DNA of 64,000 bases from Saprospiraceae bacterium (GCA_016706365.1 JADJJU010000008.1:186001-250000), one strand, 5' to 3'; positions 25,344-35,721 are shown, counted from the stretch's first letter. Notes: generated from the sequence alone by a model not told the origin. Translations and numbers: made by a program.

Positions 25344-27614
25344 TCAGGATTCTAAGATCTGAAGCTTGGCAAACTTCAACATTATTCGCTTTTCCTCATC
25401 GCCTGTTGCATCAAATTTGATGGTTGCAACCTTGCTGTCATTATTCCCGTCGATATTCACAACCGTTCCTTTTCCGAATCGCAAATGGAGTACGTTCATA
25501 CCTTGCATAATCTGTGAGGATGGACTTGCTTTGAAGTTCAGGATTTCTGTATTTTTAAATGATGGAGCTACAATGATAGGTTTCTTATTAAGCAAACCTG
25601 AAACTCCTGAGCGCTGCTGGCCCATAAAATTAGGAATTGCTTCTACAGCAGGCATATCCAGGCGCTGGGCATCAATTTCCTGCAGAAAACGGGAAGGTTC
25701 ATTGTATCTGATCTGCCCATAACGATACCGGCTTTTTGCAAAACTAAGTGACAAGAACTCCTGAGCTCTGGTGATAGCTACATAAAATAACCTTCTCTCC
25801 TCATCGATATTTTCAATAGTTTCTGAAGACTGGAAGGAAGGAAATAGATTTTCTTCCAGTCCAACAACGAATACTGCTCTGAATTCCAGTCCTTTGGCAG
25901 CGTGGACGGACATGAGGGTGATGTAGTCCGGATTCTTATCGGTCTGATCCATATCGGAGATCAATGCAATATTTTGCAAATAACTCTGCAGAGATTTATC
26001 GGGCATGGTAGCTTCATCAATCAGCTCATCATTTTCAGAAAACTCCTTGATACTATCGAGCAAAGCCTGAATATTTTCCAGCCTGTTCAATCCATCCTGG
26101 GTATTATCTCCTTTAAGGTCCTGTACGATTCCTGTTTTATTGGCAATGTATACGGCAAGATCAAACACATTTAGTGTTTGCATTTTCGCTGAGAAAGAAT
26201 TGATCATTGTCACAAAAGCTTCGAGTCCTCCCTTTCCTTTTGAATTTGCGGCAAATACCAGCGTAGCTTCCCACAGTGAAATATCATACGCATTTGCCCA
26301 GGTTGTAATCTTTTCCAGGGATGTATTTCCTACACCACGCCTTGGATAATTGATAATGCGCCTGAGGGCTTCATCATCTCTTTTATTGGCAGTCAGACGC
26401 AGGTAAGCTAATAAATCCTTGACCTCTTTCCTTTGATAAAAAGACAATCCCCCAAATACTCTGTAGGATAGATTGTATTTGCGCAAAAATTCTTCGAATA
26501 TTCTTGACTGGGCATTGGTTCGATAAAGAATTGCAATTTCACTGTTGGATAAATGATATCGATGCTTAAGCTCAAGGATGCTGTCAGCAATTCTTTTTCC
26601 TTCTTCTGAATCTGTAATCGCTTTGATCAGGCGGATGGGTTCACCTTTAGGCTTTTCAGTCCAGATCTCTTTTTTGATTTGTCTCTTATTATAAGTAATG
26701 ACATCATTGGCGGCCTGGACTATGTGTGGAGTTGAGCGGTAATTTTGCTCCAATTTGAAAGTCTGTAAACCATTGAAATCCCTTTCAAAATCCAATATAT
26801 TTTCTATTGTAGCACCCCGAAATGCATATATACTCTGAGCATCATCTCCTACTATGCAGATATTGCGCGGGCTTCCCTCATACATACACAGCTTCTTGAT
26901 AATTGCATATTGAAGAAAATTTGTATCCTGAAACTCATCGACCAGCACATGACTGAATTTCTGCTGATATTTTTCAAGGACATTATCCGGATTCTGATGA
27001 AACAACCGAAATGTCTGATAGAGTAAATCATCAAAATCCATAGCTCCAGCCCGCTGACACCTGGCTACATATTTAGCATACAGCATGCCTGTTTGCGGCA
27101 TAGCATTCATCCGATCCTTTGCCTGAATATCGGGATTATCAGCATATGCTTTAGGCGTAATCAGATTTGACTTCGCCTGAGAAATCCTATTTTTTACAGA
27201 ATTAGCATTGTAAACATTTGTATCAAGACCAGATTCTTTAATCAATGAATTGATCAGATTTTTCGTGTCATCGGAATCATATATAGTGAAATTGGAAGGA
27301 AAGCCAATTTTTTCAGATTCAATTCTGAGAATTCGTGCAAAGATGGAGTGAAAAGTGCCGGCCCAAACCTGATTTCCTTTTTCGCCCACCACACTTGAAA
27401 TTCTTTCCTTCATTTCTTTGGCAGCTTTATTGGTAAAAGTCAGGGCCAGAATCTTGTAGGGAGGAATTTTACTGTCGATGAGATAAGCAATCCTGAAGGT
27501 GAGCACACGGGTCTTACCTGAACCGGGACCTGCAATGACCATTACGGGGCCTTCAATTGTAGTGACTGCAGCGTATTGTACAGGATTCAATCCGTTCAGA
27601 TAATCTAAAGTCAT
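25344..27614 (-). CDS. pcrA: ATP-dependent DNA helicase, UvrD/PcrA type
   Basis: 756 residues, the usual length. A superfamily 1A helicase that unwinds DNA 3' to 5' in repair and replication restart. Visible motifs are the Q motif (LNPVQYAAV, 9-17), Walker A AGPGSGKT (28-35), motif Ia (LALTFTNKAAKEM), Walker B VDEFQDTN, motif III/IV QNYRS, and motif VI AITRAQ near residue 580. The last 60 residues (VLHLRFGKGTVVNIDG) form the Tudor-like C-terminal domain of PcrA/UvrD that contacts RNA polymerase. It is transcribed alone, with a probable promoter at about 27643 and a terminator at about 25130. Confidence 0.92.
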   Translation of the reverse strand: MTLDYLNGLNPVQYAAVTTIEGPVMVIAGPGSGKTRVLTFRIAYLIDSKIPPYKILALTFTNKAAKEMKERISSVVGEKGNQVWAGTFHSIFARILRIESEKIGFPSNFTIYDSDDTKNLINSLIKESGLDTNVYNANSVKNRISQAKSNLITPKAYADNPDIQAKDRMNAMPQTGMLYAKYVARCQRAGAMDFDDLLYQTFRLFHQNPDNVLEKYQQKFSHVLVDEFQDTNFLQYAIIKKLCMYEGSPRNICIVGDDAQSIYAFRGATIENILDFERDFNGLQTFKLEQNYRSTPHIVQAANDVITYNKRQIKKEIWTEKPKGEPIRLIKAITDSEEGKRIADSILELKHRYHLSNSEIAILYRTNAQSRIFEEFLRKYNLSYRVFGGLSFYQRKEVKDLLAYLRLTANKRDDEALRRIINYPRRGVGNTSLEKITTWANAYDISLWEATLVFAANSKGKGGLEAFVTMINSFSAKMQTLNVFDLAVYIANKTGIVQDLKGDNTQDGLNRLENIQALLDSIKEFSENDELIDEATMPDKSLQSYLQNIALISDMDQTDKNPDYITLMSVHAAKGLEFRAVFVVGLEENLFPSFQSSETIENIDEERRLFYVAITRAQEFLSLSFAKSRYRYGQIRYNEPSRFLQEIDAQRLDMPAVEAIPNFMGQQRSGVSGLLNKKPIIVAPSFKNTEILNFKASPSSQIMQGMNVLHLRFGKGTVVNIDGNNDSKVATIKFDATGDEEKRIMLKFAKLQILES

Positions 27615-27642
27615 TGGAGTATTGCTTTGTCCGGTAAAAGGA

Positions 27643-27650
27643 CAAAATTA
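27643..27650 (-). promoter_or_regulatory. Candidate -7 box for the helicase gene
   Basis: TAATTTTG on the minus strand fits TAnnTTTG, about 30 bases before the ATG. No -33 partner is found. Confidence 0.35.
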
Positions 27651-27732
27651 AGAAGATTATATTTAAAAAGCAGAAATGTGTCAACACTTGCAAGAATTCA
27701 GCGCAGATAGAAGACACATGCTTCGATAAATC

Positions 27733-28542
27733 CTACCAGATGGAATAATGCTCCAGATGTAAATCCTGCTGGTAGAATAGCTGCGTCGTGGCTTCGAAAG
27801 AAGGAGTATAATCCGAAACAATGAATCTATGTTCGGGAGGAACAGCAAGTGGACTCAGTAAATGATTGACTGTCAATTGTCGTTCCACTTCAGCACTGGC
27901 AGCATCGATGGAATCAATTACATCCACAGAAGGACCCAGGATTTCCCGGATTTCATTTTTAATAAGAGGATAATGAGTGCATGCAAGCAGTAGCGCGTCA
28001 ATATTCCGGAACCCGGGATGATCCAAATAAGTCCTGATAATGTTGTGACTCATTTCATTCTTAAAAAATCCTTCTTCGATCATGGGAACTAAAAGCGGAG
28101 TTGCCATAGAAAATACTTCAAGTCCGGGTTGTTGCTCCTTTAGCTTTTGTTCGTACATGCGGGAGCCTATCGTAGCTTTGGTTGCTATTACTCCGACTTT
28201 CTTATATGATTGCTTTACTGTATACTGAACCAAGGGGTCTACCACATTTACAAAGAGGCATTGTCCTTTGAAAAATTCCAGCAATACATGATATGCTGCT
28301 GAGGATGCAGAATTGCAGGCGATCACAATCATTTTGACCCCCTGATCCAGCAGAAATTTGCCTATGCCCAGACTGTAATAACGAATTGCATCCGGTGATT
28401 TATCTCCGTAAGGAAGATGTGCTGTGTCTCCAAAGTAAATTATTTTCTCTTTGGGGAGTCGCTGTATAATAGCATTGGCGACCGTAAGGCCGCCAATGCC
28501 GGAATCAAATATTCCAATTGCCTGATAATTGTCCGCAGACAT
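27733..28542 (-). CDS. murI: Glutamate racemase
   Basis: 269 residues. It makes D-glutamate for peptidoglycan. IFDSGIGGLTV at 11-21 holds the conserved Asp13 and Ser14. The two catalytic cysteines are Cys76 in ACNSAS and Cys188 in LLACTHYPLI, with His190. Its ATG overlaps the stop of the upstream ompH gene by one base (TAATG), so the two are translationally coupled. In many Bacteroidota the same group (bamA, ompH, ompH, murI) is together; here bamA is absent. Confidence 0.93.
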   Translation of the reverse strand: MSADNYQAIGIFDSGIGGLTVANAIIQRLPKEKIIYFGDTAHLPYGDKSPDAIRYYSLGIGKFLLDQGVKMIVIACNSASSAAYHVLLEFFKGQCLFVNVVDPLVQYTVKQSYKKVGVIATKATIGSRMYEQKLKEQQPGLEVFSMATPLLVPMIEEGFFKNEMSHNIIRTYLDHPGFRNIDALLLACTHYPLIKNEIREILGPSVDVIDSIDAASAEVERQLTVNHLLSPLAVPPEHRFIVSDYTPSFEATTQLFYQQDLHLEHYSIW

Positions 28543-29048
28543 TAAAGGCCAAGTTTCGTTTTAACTTCAGCTGTGATATCATGCTCTTCCGATGCAAATA
28601 AAAGCACACCGGAGCTAAGGTCTATTATATACTGATATCCTTTCACGCTGCAAATGTCAGCGATAGCGGTATTAACTCTGTCAAGGATCGGTTGCAAAAG
28701 TTCTTCTCTTTTTGTAACCATTTGAGCTTGCATATCAGCTTCATAAGCCTGGATTTTTTCTTCCTCAGCTTTCAGTTTTTTGCCTTCTTCTTCCAATTGT
28801 TTTGGAGAAATCTCACCTTGTTGTTCCTTTCTGGAAACTTCCTGATAAGACTTTTGAAGGGTTTCTACCATTTGCTGTCCTTTTTTCTCCAGCTGCGTTT
28901 GGAATGCTTTAAGGTTGGATTCTGCTTCTTTCACTTCGGGCATTTCTGCAAGAAGAGTCTGGGAGTTCAGATGTCCTACTTTTTGTGCCTGAATAGCACT
29001 AAAGCCAAACACAAGGAATAAAATCGGGAATAATTGCTTGATCGTCAT
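28542..29048 (-). CDS. OmpH/Skp-family periplasmic chaperone (second copy)
   Basis: 168 residues. The signal peptide is about 1-21 (LFPILFLVFGFSAIQA, then QKVGHLNSQTLL). A long charged helical region (about 45-110, rich in Glu, Lys and Gln) forms the coiled-coil tentacles of Skp, and a C-terminal strand region (GYQYIIDLSSGVLLFAS) closes the trimer body. It holds unfolded outer-membrane proteins in the periplasm. It lies between another ompH (32 bases upstream) and murI, with which it overlaps. Confidence 0.9.
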   Translation of the reverse strand: MTIKQLFPILFLVFGFSAIQAQKVGHLNSQTLLAEMPEVKEAESNLKAFQTQLEKKGQQMVETLQKSYQEVSRKEQQGEISPKQLEEEGKKLKAEEEKIQAYEADMQAQMVTKREELLQPILDRVNTAIADICSVKGYQYIIDLSSGVLLFASEEHDITAEVKTKLGL

Positions 29049-29080
29049 ATTGTTTTGATTTGAGGGTGCAAATGTAAAAA

Positions 29081-29596
29081 TTATTTCTTGATGTTCAATT
29101 TTTTCATGACATCATCCGTTCTGTCGAGCGCATCTGTTACGAATAAAATTCCTACTGAGGCTTCTTTGTCAAGAATTACATCAAATGCCCGTTCTTTGGC
29201 ATAGTCCTGAATCGCTGCATAGACCTTCTCCTGAATAGGTTGTACCAGTTCTTGTCTTTTCTTAAATAAATCACCTTCAGGACCAAAGCGATTTTTCTGC
29301 ATTTCGCGAACTTCTTTTTCTTTATTCACGATTTCTTCTTCTTTTGAGCGCTTCATCTCATCGCTCATCAGGACTTGTTCACTTTGATACTTATTGTACA
29401 TGCTGGTGATTTTGTCATATTCATTTGCAATTTGCTGGCGCCATTCTGCAGCCAAATTGTCCAAATTTTCCTGAGCTTTGCGATAATCAGGCATGGATTC
29501 CAATACGAGATTTAAATCGACAACTGCGATTTTCTGTGCTTGCAACTGAACTCCGAAAAATGTGGTCATCAATAAAGCTATCAATAGATTTTTCAT
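29081..29596 (-). CDS. OmpH/Skp-family periplasmic chaperone (first copy)
   Basis: 171 residues with a signal peptide (KNLLIALLMTTFFGVQLQA). The mature start QKIAVVDLNLVLESMPDYRK is the standard Skp first strand. A charged coiled coil follows (about 50-120) and then YAKERAFDVILDKEASVGIL. It is the leading gene of ompH-ompH-murI. The two OmpH proteins are clearly related but divergent, which suggests an old duplication and perhaps hetero-oligomers. Confidence 0.9.
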   Translation of the reverse strand: MKNLLIALLMTTFFGVQLQAQKIAVVDLNLVLESMPDYRKAQENLDNLAAEWRQQIANEYDKITSMYNKYQSEQVLMSDEMKRSKEEEIVNKEKEVREMQKNRFGPEGDLFKKRQELVQPIQEKVYAAIQDYAKERAFDVILDKEASVGILFVTDALDRTDDVMKKLNIKK

Positions 29597-29706
29597 AGTA
29601 ACTTGTTTAAAGTATGTGGTGAAATGTTTGTTCCTGTTTTCTTTTAATTTGAACTTTGCTCTGCCTTATTTCTCAGATGCCGGAAAGTCTTTCTTAAAAA
29701 TCCGTA

Positions 29707-29714
29707 CAAATGTA
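29707..29714 (-). promoter_or_regulatory. -7 box for the ompH-ompH-murI operon
   Basis: TACATTTG on the minus strand is an exact TAnnTTTG. The start of transcription would be about 100 bases before the first ompH ATG. Confidence 0.45.
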
Positions 29715-29977
29715 CAATTTTCCGACAGCTTGAAAGAACAACGATCGACCTACAATCTTGAGTACAAATGATTATTGAAAAGCCGGCAGTTTAATGTTTT
29801 GATAACAATATTTATTCTCTGTGAGGGTAACCTTAACTTTTCAAAAGCTATATCACTATCAAATGTCCATAAATAAGTATTTCACTGAGAAGCTTCCATC
29901 TTACCAAAACTTCCTGTTTAAAAATTGAAAATAAGTCCATTATTCCAATCAACGGAACAGACTACATAAAGTAATTG

Positions 29978-29985
29978 TATTTTTG
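29978..29985 (+). promoter_or_regulatory. -7 box for hutH
   Basis: TATTTTTG fits TAnnTTTG and ends 14 bases before the GTG start, which would give a very short or leaderless mRNA. No -33 TTTG is seen. Confidence 0.35.
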
Positions 29986-29999
29986 GGGCAAAAAACAGG

Positions 30000-31499
30000 G
30001 TGATTACAACAGAAATAGGTCAGCACCATATCGATATCAACACATTATTTGAGATACTCCAATCTGATACTACTATTGAAATCGATGCTGAAAGCAGGGA
30101 AAAGGTCAGAATTTGCAGAACATACCTGGAGGATAAGATAAAAGCCGGAGGCTTGCTTTATTACGGGATCAATACCGGATTTGGCGCATTGTGTGATATA
30201 AGAATTTCTGAGCAGGATATTGAGAAACTGCAAAGCAACATAGTCCAGTCTCATGCTTGTGGATTAGGGGATGAAGTGCCGGAAGAAATTGTGAGGATCA
30301 TTCTTTTGCTTAAAATAAAGAATCTGTTACCTGGAAAGTCCGGTGTGCGGGAACTGATTTTGGACAGGCTGCTGGATATGTATAATAATAAAATATTTCC
30401 AGTCATTTATCAGCAAGGCTCATTGGGTGCTTCCGGAGATCTGGCACCTCTGGCTCATTTGAGCTTACCTATTTTGGGCCTTGGAGAAGTGAGGTATAAA
30501 AACTCCATTAAAAGTACCGCTGAAGTTTATACTGAATTGAACTGGGATAGCATTCCCTTGAGTGCCAAAGAAGGCCTTGCCTTGCTTAATGGTACTCAAT
30601 TTTCCACTGCATATGCCGCATGGTGTACCGGGCAATCTCATCAGCTTTTGGAAATAGCAAATATGGTTGCCGCTTTGTCTATCGATGCTTTTGATGCTAC
30701 TGAAATTCCTTTTCATCACAGATTACATGAAATCAGAGGGCATGAAGGTCAGATAAATGCCGCAGAGGCTGTGAGAAATTGGCTGAATGGAAGCCCTATG
30801 CAGCAAATGCAAAAAAATAGTGTGCAGGATCCTTATTCCTTCAGATGCGTGCCACAGGTACATGGCGCAAGTTGGGATGTCATACGATTCGTACAGAATA
30901 CTGTGGAAACAGAAATGAATGCGGTGACTGACAATCCAAATATTTTTGAAGATGAAGACCTCATTTTATCCGGAGGAAATTTTCATGCCCAACCAATTGC
31001 ATATGCGCTGGATTTTCTGTCTATAGCTATTTCAGAGCTGGCTAGTATTTCCGAGAGGCGCACTTTTCAGTTAATTTCCGGATTGCGGGGACTGCCTCCG
31101 TTCCTCACCAACAATCCGGGTTTGCATTCCGGTTTTATGATTCCTCAATACACGGCTGCATCTATTGTGAGTCAAAACAAACAGCTTTGTACTCCTGCTT
31201 CTGTTGATTCAATAGTCTCAAGTGCCGGACAGGAAGATCATGTAAGTATGGCAGCAAATGCTGCTACAAAATGTTATCAGGTAGTCGGCAATGTTTGGAA
31301 GGTACTGGCCATTGAATGGATGGTAGCCGCTCAGGCTATGCATTTACGCAGACCCCTGAACACTTCCCCTGGATTAGAAAATATTCTAAAAGAATATCGT
31401 ACTGTTGTACCTGCTCTTGAAGAGGACAGAATACTGCATCATGATATGGTTGATACAATTTCATTCCTGAAGTCGCTTGCTTCAAAGAAAGCTAAATAG
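30000..31499 (+). CDS. hutH: Histidine ammonia-lyase
   Basis: 499 residues from a GTG start. It removes ammonia from histidine to give urocanate. The MIO prosthetic group forms from Ala144-Ser145-Gly146 in GSLGASGDLAPLAH. YGINTGFG near residue 55 carries the catalytic Tyr, and VTDNPNIF and QEDHVSMAANA are conserved family blocks. It is cytoplasmic. It lies alone: the usual hutU, hutI and formiminotransferase genes are not beside it. A related aromatic-amino-acid lyase or mutase specificity cannot be excluded, but the sequence reads like bacterial HutH. Confidence 0.88.
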   Translation: MITTEIGQHHIDINTLFEILQSDTTIEIDAESREKVRICRTYLEDKIKAGGLLYYGINTGFGALCDIRISEQDIEKLQSNIVQSHACGLGDEVPEEIVRIILLLKIKNLLPGKSGVRELILDRLLDMYNNKIFPVIYQQGSLGASGDLAPLAHLSLPILGLGEVRYKNSIKSTAEVYTELNWDSIPLSAKEGLALLNGTQFSTAYAAWCTGQSHQLLEIANMVAALSIDAFDATEIPFHHRLHEIRGHEGQINAAEAVRNWLNGSPMQQMQKNSVQDPYSFRCVPQVHGASWDVIRFVQNTVETEMNAVTDNPNIFEDEDLILSGGNFHAQPIAYALDFLSIAISELASISERRTFQLISGLRGLPPFLTNNPGLHSGFMIPQYTAASIVSQNKQLCTPASVDSIVSSAGQEDHVSMAANAATKCYQVVGNVWKVLAIEWMVAAQAMHLRRPLNTSPGLENILKEYRTVVPALEEDRILHHDMVDTISFLKSLASKKAK

Positions 31500-31513
31500 T
31501 ATGGAAGGTTATA

Positions 31514-34500
31514 TTATTGCTTAACAAGTTTAAAGAATCGATCTTCCGCTTTTAGGAGATACAATCCTGATGGCAGATTATCCAGATTCCATTCCAGCTG
31601 ATTTTGTAATATACCGGTCCGCATTACTTTTCCACGTAAGTCCATCAATATGATGGATACAGGCTTTGACAAAAATGTTTCAGATTGAATCCAAATTCCT
31701 TCTGAAAAAGGATTTGGAAATACTTTAATGCCGGAAATCATCTCATCAAACCTTATTGAATTGGTTCCGACAAAAACCTCAGTAACTTGAAGGGCAGAAC
31801 AACCATTGACATCAGTTACTTCGACTCCTAATGTCTGTTCACCGGCTTGCAGCCAGATAACAGTAATTTCATTTGGCTGTGGACCAAGGAAAATTTGGCC
31901 ATTAGAACAGCTCCATTCATAAGTCATTCCGGGAAGCAAATTTGTTGTGTAAATCACTTCGTTTTGTGTTACAGCTTCCTCCGGACCTTCTATTGATTCG
32001 AGTTCAAGAGGGTCAGGCTGAGTCAACAAAATATTTAGAGTGTCGAGGCATCCCCTTTCATCCTCAGCAGTAATTATGTACATTCCGGCATTTAAACCTT
32101 CTGCGCTGGAAGTTTGAATACCATTAGACCAAATAATTTCATAGGGCAATGAAGTCCCCTCAACCTGTACACCAATACTACCATCTGAACCACCATGGCA
32201 GGTAATTTGAGAACTATGAATTAATTCCAAACTTAAAGCACAGGTGGGGTCAGAGAGAACTATGTTAGTGATTAATATGCAGCCATTATCGTCTGTGATG
32301 ATTACCTGATAAGTTCCCGGCAGCAAATCACTCAGAATTTTTTCTGTGCTTTGATTGTTCCACATAACATTGTAAGGAGCAGTGCCTCCTTTTGGATTGA
32401 TTTCTATTCTTCCATTATTGAGAACCTCAGCTGTTGGCTGAGTGATTTGTATTTCCAGATACAGTGAATCGTTTTGAGAAATAGACGCAGATGAGGTGAT
32501 TATACATCCTTTAGAATCAGTCACTGACAATCCATAGGAATTCGAAGGAACACCCTGAAGATTAGCAGCCTGACTGCCATTTGACCAGACATAGAAATAA
32601 GGTGCCAGACCTCCTGTTACTGTTGATAAAACATTTCCCGTCGATGATCCATGACAAAGAATAGTATCAGATTGCAGTTGCACTGCAAGGGCTGTTGGAG
32701 AGCCAATGACCCCATTGAAAGTCCTTACACATTGGCTTGCATCCTTGATGCTGATAGTATAATTACCTGAAACCAGTCCTGAGAAAAGACCTGAAGCCTG
32801 AAAGTCTGTAGCATTTATGCTATAAGTATATGGGGCGACACCGCCTGAAGCAAGTGCATTTAGCGTTCCATTATTTCCACCAAAGCAACTAACATCAGTT
32901 GCAGCTAATGCAATCTCTAATTGTTGGGGTTGTGATATTGTAAGATTTACAATTGCCTGACAAGATGCTGCATCAGCAACTGTGATAGCATAATTACCAG
33001 CAGCAAGATTATTTACTGTAGCAGTTGTTTGAGCTCCCGGCCATAAAAATGTGTAAGGAGATTGCCCATTTGAAGGAACAATTGTAGCCCCTCCGTTTTG
33101 GAATCCAAAACAAGAAACCCCGGCAATATTTTGAGCAGAAGCAGATAAATTACAATTAAATGGAGCTATGATTACAGATCCTGTAACCGAGCAATTATTT
33201 GCATCAGTAACAGTAACATTATATGTTCCCGCAGGTAGATTTTGAATCGAAGAAGTCGTTTGCCCGTTGGACCATTGATAATTGTAAGTTGCAGTTCCTC
33301 CTGATACAATAGCGGAAGCTGTCCCATCTGAGGCTCCTAAACTGCCCAATGGAGTGGATTGCACATTGACGATCAGTGAGGCAGGTTGTGTTACTGCAAC
33401 TGCAGCAGTAGAGTTACATCCATTTGAATCAGTGGCAGTTACTGAATATGTACCTGCCGGAATATTGTTAATTGATGACCCCGTGGCTCCATTGGACCAG
33501 CTATACATAAATCCGGATGACCCTCCCTGCGCCTGAGCTGTAGCAGATCCATTGGAGAGTCCGAAGCAGCTTACATTTGTTGCATTGGCACTTAGATTGA
33601 TTGTTCCGGGTTGGGTTATTGTATATGTATTTGAAACAATACAAGCATTATTGTCCTGAACTTGCAAGTTATAAGTCCCCGCACTCAGACCTGTAAAAGT
33701 TGCTGAGCTTCCCAAATTACCGCCATTGATAGAATACTGATAAGGGGCTGTACCCCCACTAGCACTTACAGTAATCACGCCATTATTTCCTCCTGAACAA
33801 CTCACCGGATTGCCGCTAAGTTGAATATTCAGGACCGGAGGACTAAGGATAGTCACATTGCCTGAAGCACTGCACTGACTGGCACCTGTCACAAGATACG
33901 AGTATGTTCCCGCAGCTAATCCTGTAAAGACTCCGCTTGAATTGGGAGTTCCACCATTAATGCTATATTGGTACGGTCCATTTCCACCACTGGCCAGCAG
34001 AGTGATGCTTCCATTCTGAGAATTCGAGCAAGTGGATGGAGATGATTGAGCATTTACCTGTATAGCAGTAGGTTGAGAGATTGTGACCGCCAGAGGAAAC
34101 TGGCAATTATTAGCATCTTTAACTATTATATTATAGTTTCCCGCAGCGAGATTAGTAAATGAATTCTGGGTCTGGAATGTTCCTCCATTTAGGTTAAATT
34201 GCAGTGGAACAGTTCCTCCTGATGCATTTACTGTGATAGATCCATTGGATTGACCAAAACATGTAACAGTCTGCGTGGAGGCCGTAGCTGAAATTGCTGC
34301 AGGTTGTGTTATTGCCTGGGATACATTCAATGTGCAATTGTTGGCATCTTTCACTGTTATCTGATATGTTCCTGCAGCCAAACCTGAAAAGCTGTTACTC
34401 GCCTGAAAATTTCCGCTGTTAATCGCATATAGATAAGGAGAAACACCGCCGGTGGCATTCACTATTATACTTCCATTGGATTGACCGAAGCAGAGTACAT

Positions 34501-35677
34501 TTGTTGCCTGAGTACTTGCAGAGATGGCAGTATTCTGAGAAACTACTACTGAAGCTGATGAAGTACATTGAGATGCGTCTTTCACTGTCAAAGCATATGT
34601 ACCTGCACCCAGATTAGAAAATTGATTGGATGTTTGAAAGTTTCCACCGTTCAGAGAATATTGATAAGGAGGCGTGGCACCGCTAACATTCACTGTAATC
34701 GACCCGCTTGAAGTCCCAAAACATGAAGCAGGATTAGAGGTCGGATTAATAGAAAAAGCTGAAGGTTGAGTTACAGTTTGACTGGCAGTTTTTTGACAGC
34801 CCAATGCATCCGTAACTGTAACAGTATAAGTTGCAGCAGAGAGATTGCTTATTGAAGCACTTGTTTGGTTATTGGACCAGGCATAATTGAATGTTGGTGA
34901 TCCTCCTGAAGTATTCACCAGAAGTGCCCCATTGTTACCTCCCGGACATGTAATCGTGCTTGTCACAGTTATTGTTGCATTCAAATTACTAACTATGCTG
35001 ACAATAACTGATTGGGTAGAAGTACAGCCATTCCCATCCTGAACTGTAACTGAATATGTTGATGCCGGAAGATTACTAAATATGGATGTTGAAACAAACG
35101 AGCCTCCAGTGCTATAAGTAAAATTTCCATTTCCTCCTGATGCAAAAATGCTGATAGTACCATTATTGCTACCACAGAATGCAGGAGTAGTCTGTGTAGT
35201 AAAACTTACAGCCGGAGTACTTTGAATAACTGCTTGTGCAGTTTTGGTGCATGATGAAGCATCGGTTACTGTTACCGTATAATTTCCTGAAGGCAGATTA
35301 GTAGCAGTGTTGCTACTCTGATTGCCGAAACCAAAATTATAGGAATATGGGGAAGTGCCTGAGGAGACATTCACGGTAATAGAACCCTGATTGATTCCAC
35401 AATTTGCATTTGTGGTTTGAGTAGAAATATTCAATGCTGTTGAAGCATTTACGACACTAATATTGGAAGCTGTACAGCCAGCCCCGTCAGTCACCAAAAC
35501 AGTATAATTGCCTGAAGCCAGATTGGAAAAAACATTTGTACTTTGAGCGTTGCCATTGAGAGAGTATTGTACAGTACCTGTGGTATTAGAGGCATTTATC
35601 GTTATGGATCCGTTGTTGAGGTTACAGGTTGTATGTGAGATATTTGTAGTCATTGCAATAGCTAATGAGCCGGCCAC
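31514..35677 (-). CDS. SprB-repeat region with T9SS sorting domain (C-terminal part of a broken secreted protease)
   Basis: 1387 residues with no break. It contains about 16 tandem repeats of roughly 75 residues, each like GSITVNASGG..PY.YS.NGG...F..L.AGTY..TV.DA..C; this is the SprB repeat, a beta domain with conserved Cys and Asn. After the repeats come a PKD-like domain and a T9SS C-terminal sorting domain (IKVFPNPFSEGIWI, LMDLRGKV, NLPSGLYLL) that directs export and surface attachment. It starts mid-repeat with no signal peptide. It is the continuation of the ORF at 35722-37050, out of frame because the G-run at 35805-35808 is one base short (four instead of five). Confidence 0.82.
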   Translation of the reverse strand: MAGSLAIAMTTNISHTTCNLNNGSITINASNTTGTVQYSLNGNAQSTNVFSNLASGNYTVLVTDGAGCTASNISVVNASTALNISTQTTNANCGINQGSITVNVSSGTSPYSYNFGFGNQSSNTATNLPSGNYTVTVTDASSCTKTAQAVIQSTPAVSFTTQTTPAFCGSNNGTISIFASGGNGNFTYSTGGSFVSTSIFSNLPASTYSVTVQDGNGCTSTQSVIVSIVSNLNATITVTSTITCPGGNNGALLVNTSGGSPTFNYAWSNNQTSASISNLSAATYTVTVTDALGCQKTASQTVTQPSAFSINPTSNPASCFGTSSGSITVNVSGATPPYQYSLNGGNFQTSNQFSNLGAGTYALTVKDASQCTSSASVVVSQNTAISASTQATNVLCFGQSNGSIIVNATGGVSPYLYAINSGNFQASNSFSGLAAGTYQITVKDANNCTLNVSQAITQPAAISATASTQTVTCFGQSNGSITVNASGGTVPLQFNLNGGTFQTQNSFTNLAAGNYNIIVKDANNCQFPLAVTISQPTAIQVNAQSSPSTCSNSQNGSITLLASGGNGPYQYSINGGTPNSSGVFTGLAAGTYSYLVTGASQCSASGNVTILSPPVLNIQLSGNPVSCSGGNNGVITVSASGGTAPYQYSINGGNLGSSATFTGLSAGTYNLQVQDNNACIVSNTYTITQPGTINLSANATNVSCFGLSNGSATAQAQGGSSGFMYSWSNGATGSSINNIPAGTYSVTATDSNGCNSTAAVAVTQPASLIVNVQSTPLGSLGASDGTASAIVSGGTATYNYQWSNGQTTSSIQNLPAGTYNVTVTDANNCSVTGSVIIAPFNCNLSASAQNIAGVSCFGFQNGGATIVPSNGQSPYTFLWPGAQTTATVNNLAAGNYAITVADAASCQAIVNLTISQPQQLEIALAATDVSCFGGNNGTLNALASGGVAPYTYSINATDFQASGLFSGLVSGNYTISIKDASQCVRTFNGVIGSPTALAVQLQSDTILCHGSSTGNVLSTVTGGLAPYFYVWSNGSQAANLQGVPSNSYGLSVTDSKGCIITSSASISQNDSLYLEIQITQPTAEVLNNGRIEINPKGGTAPYNVMWNNQSTEKILSDLLPGTYQVIITDDNGCILITNIVLSDPTCALSLELIHSSQITCHGGSDGSIGVQVEGTSLPYEIIWSNGIQTSSAEGLNAGMYIITAEDERGCLDTLNILLTQPDPLELESIEGPEEAVTQNEVIYTTNLLPGMTYEWSCSNGQIFLGPQPNEITVIWLQAGEQTLGVEVTDVNGCSALQVTEVFVGTNSIRFDEMISGIKVFPNPFSEGIWIQSETFLSKPVSIILMDLRGKVMRTGILQNQLEWNLDNLPSGLYLLKAEDRFFKLVKQ

Positions 35678-35721
35678 TGTTGCTGAAGCTGTTGCTGTAC
35701 ATGAATTTACATTGGTTACAG

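Larger units (their letters stand above)
29597..29999. other. Divergent promoter region between ompH and hutH
   Basis: 403 bases without a gene. It holds the ompH -7 box at 29707-29714 and a hutH -7 box at 29978-29985. The centre is plain AT-rich sequence, and I see no hairpin or operator. Confidence 0.6.

Noticed and set aside
31500..31513. Operon continuing from hutH into the next gene
   Set aside because: The next gene is on the opposite strand and convergent, so hutH is a single-gene unit.
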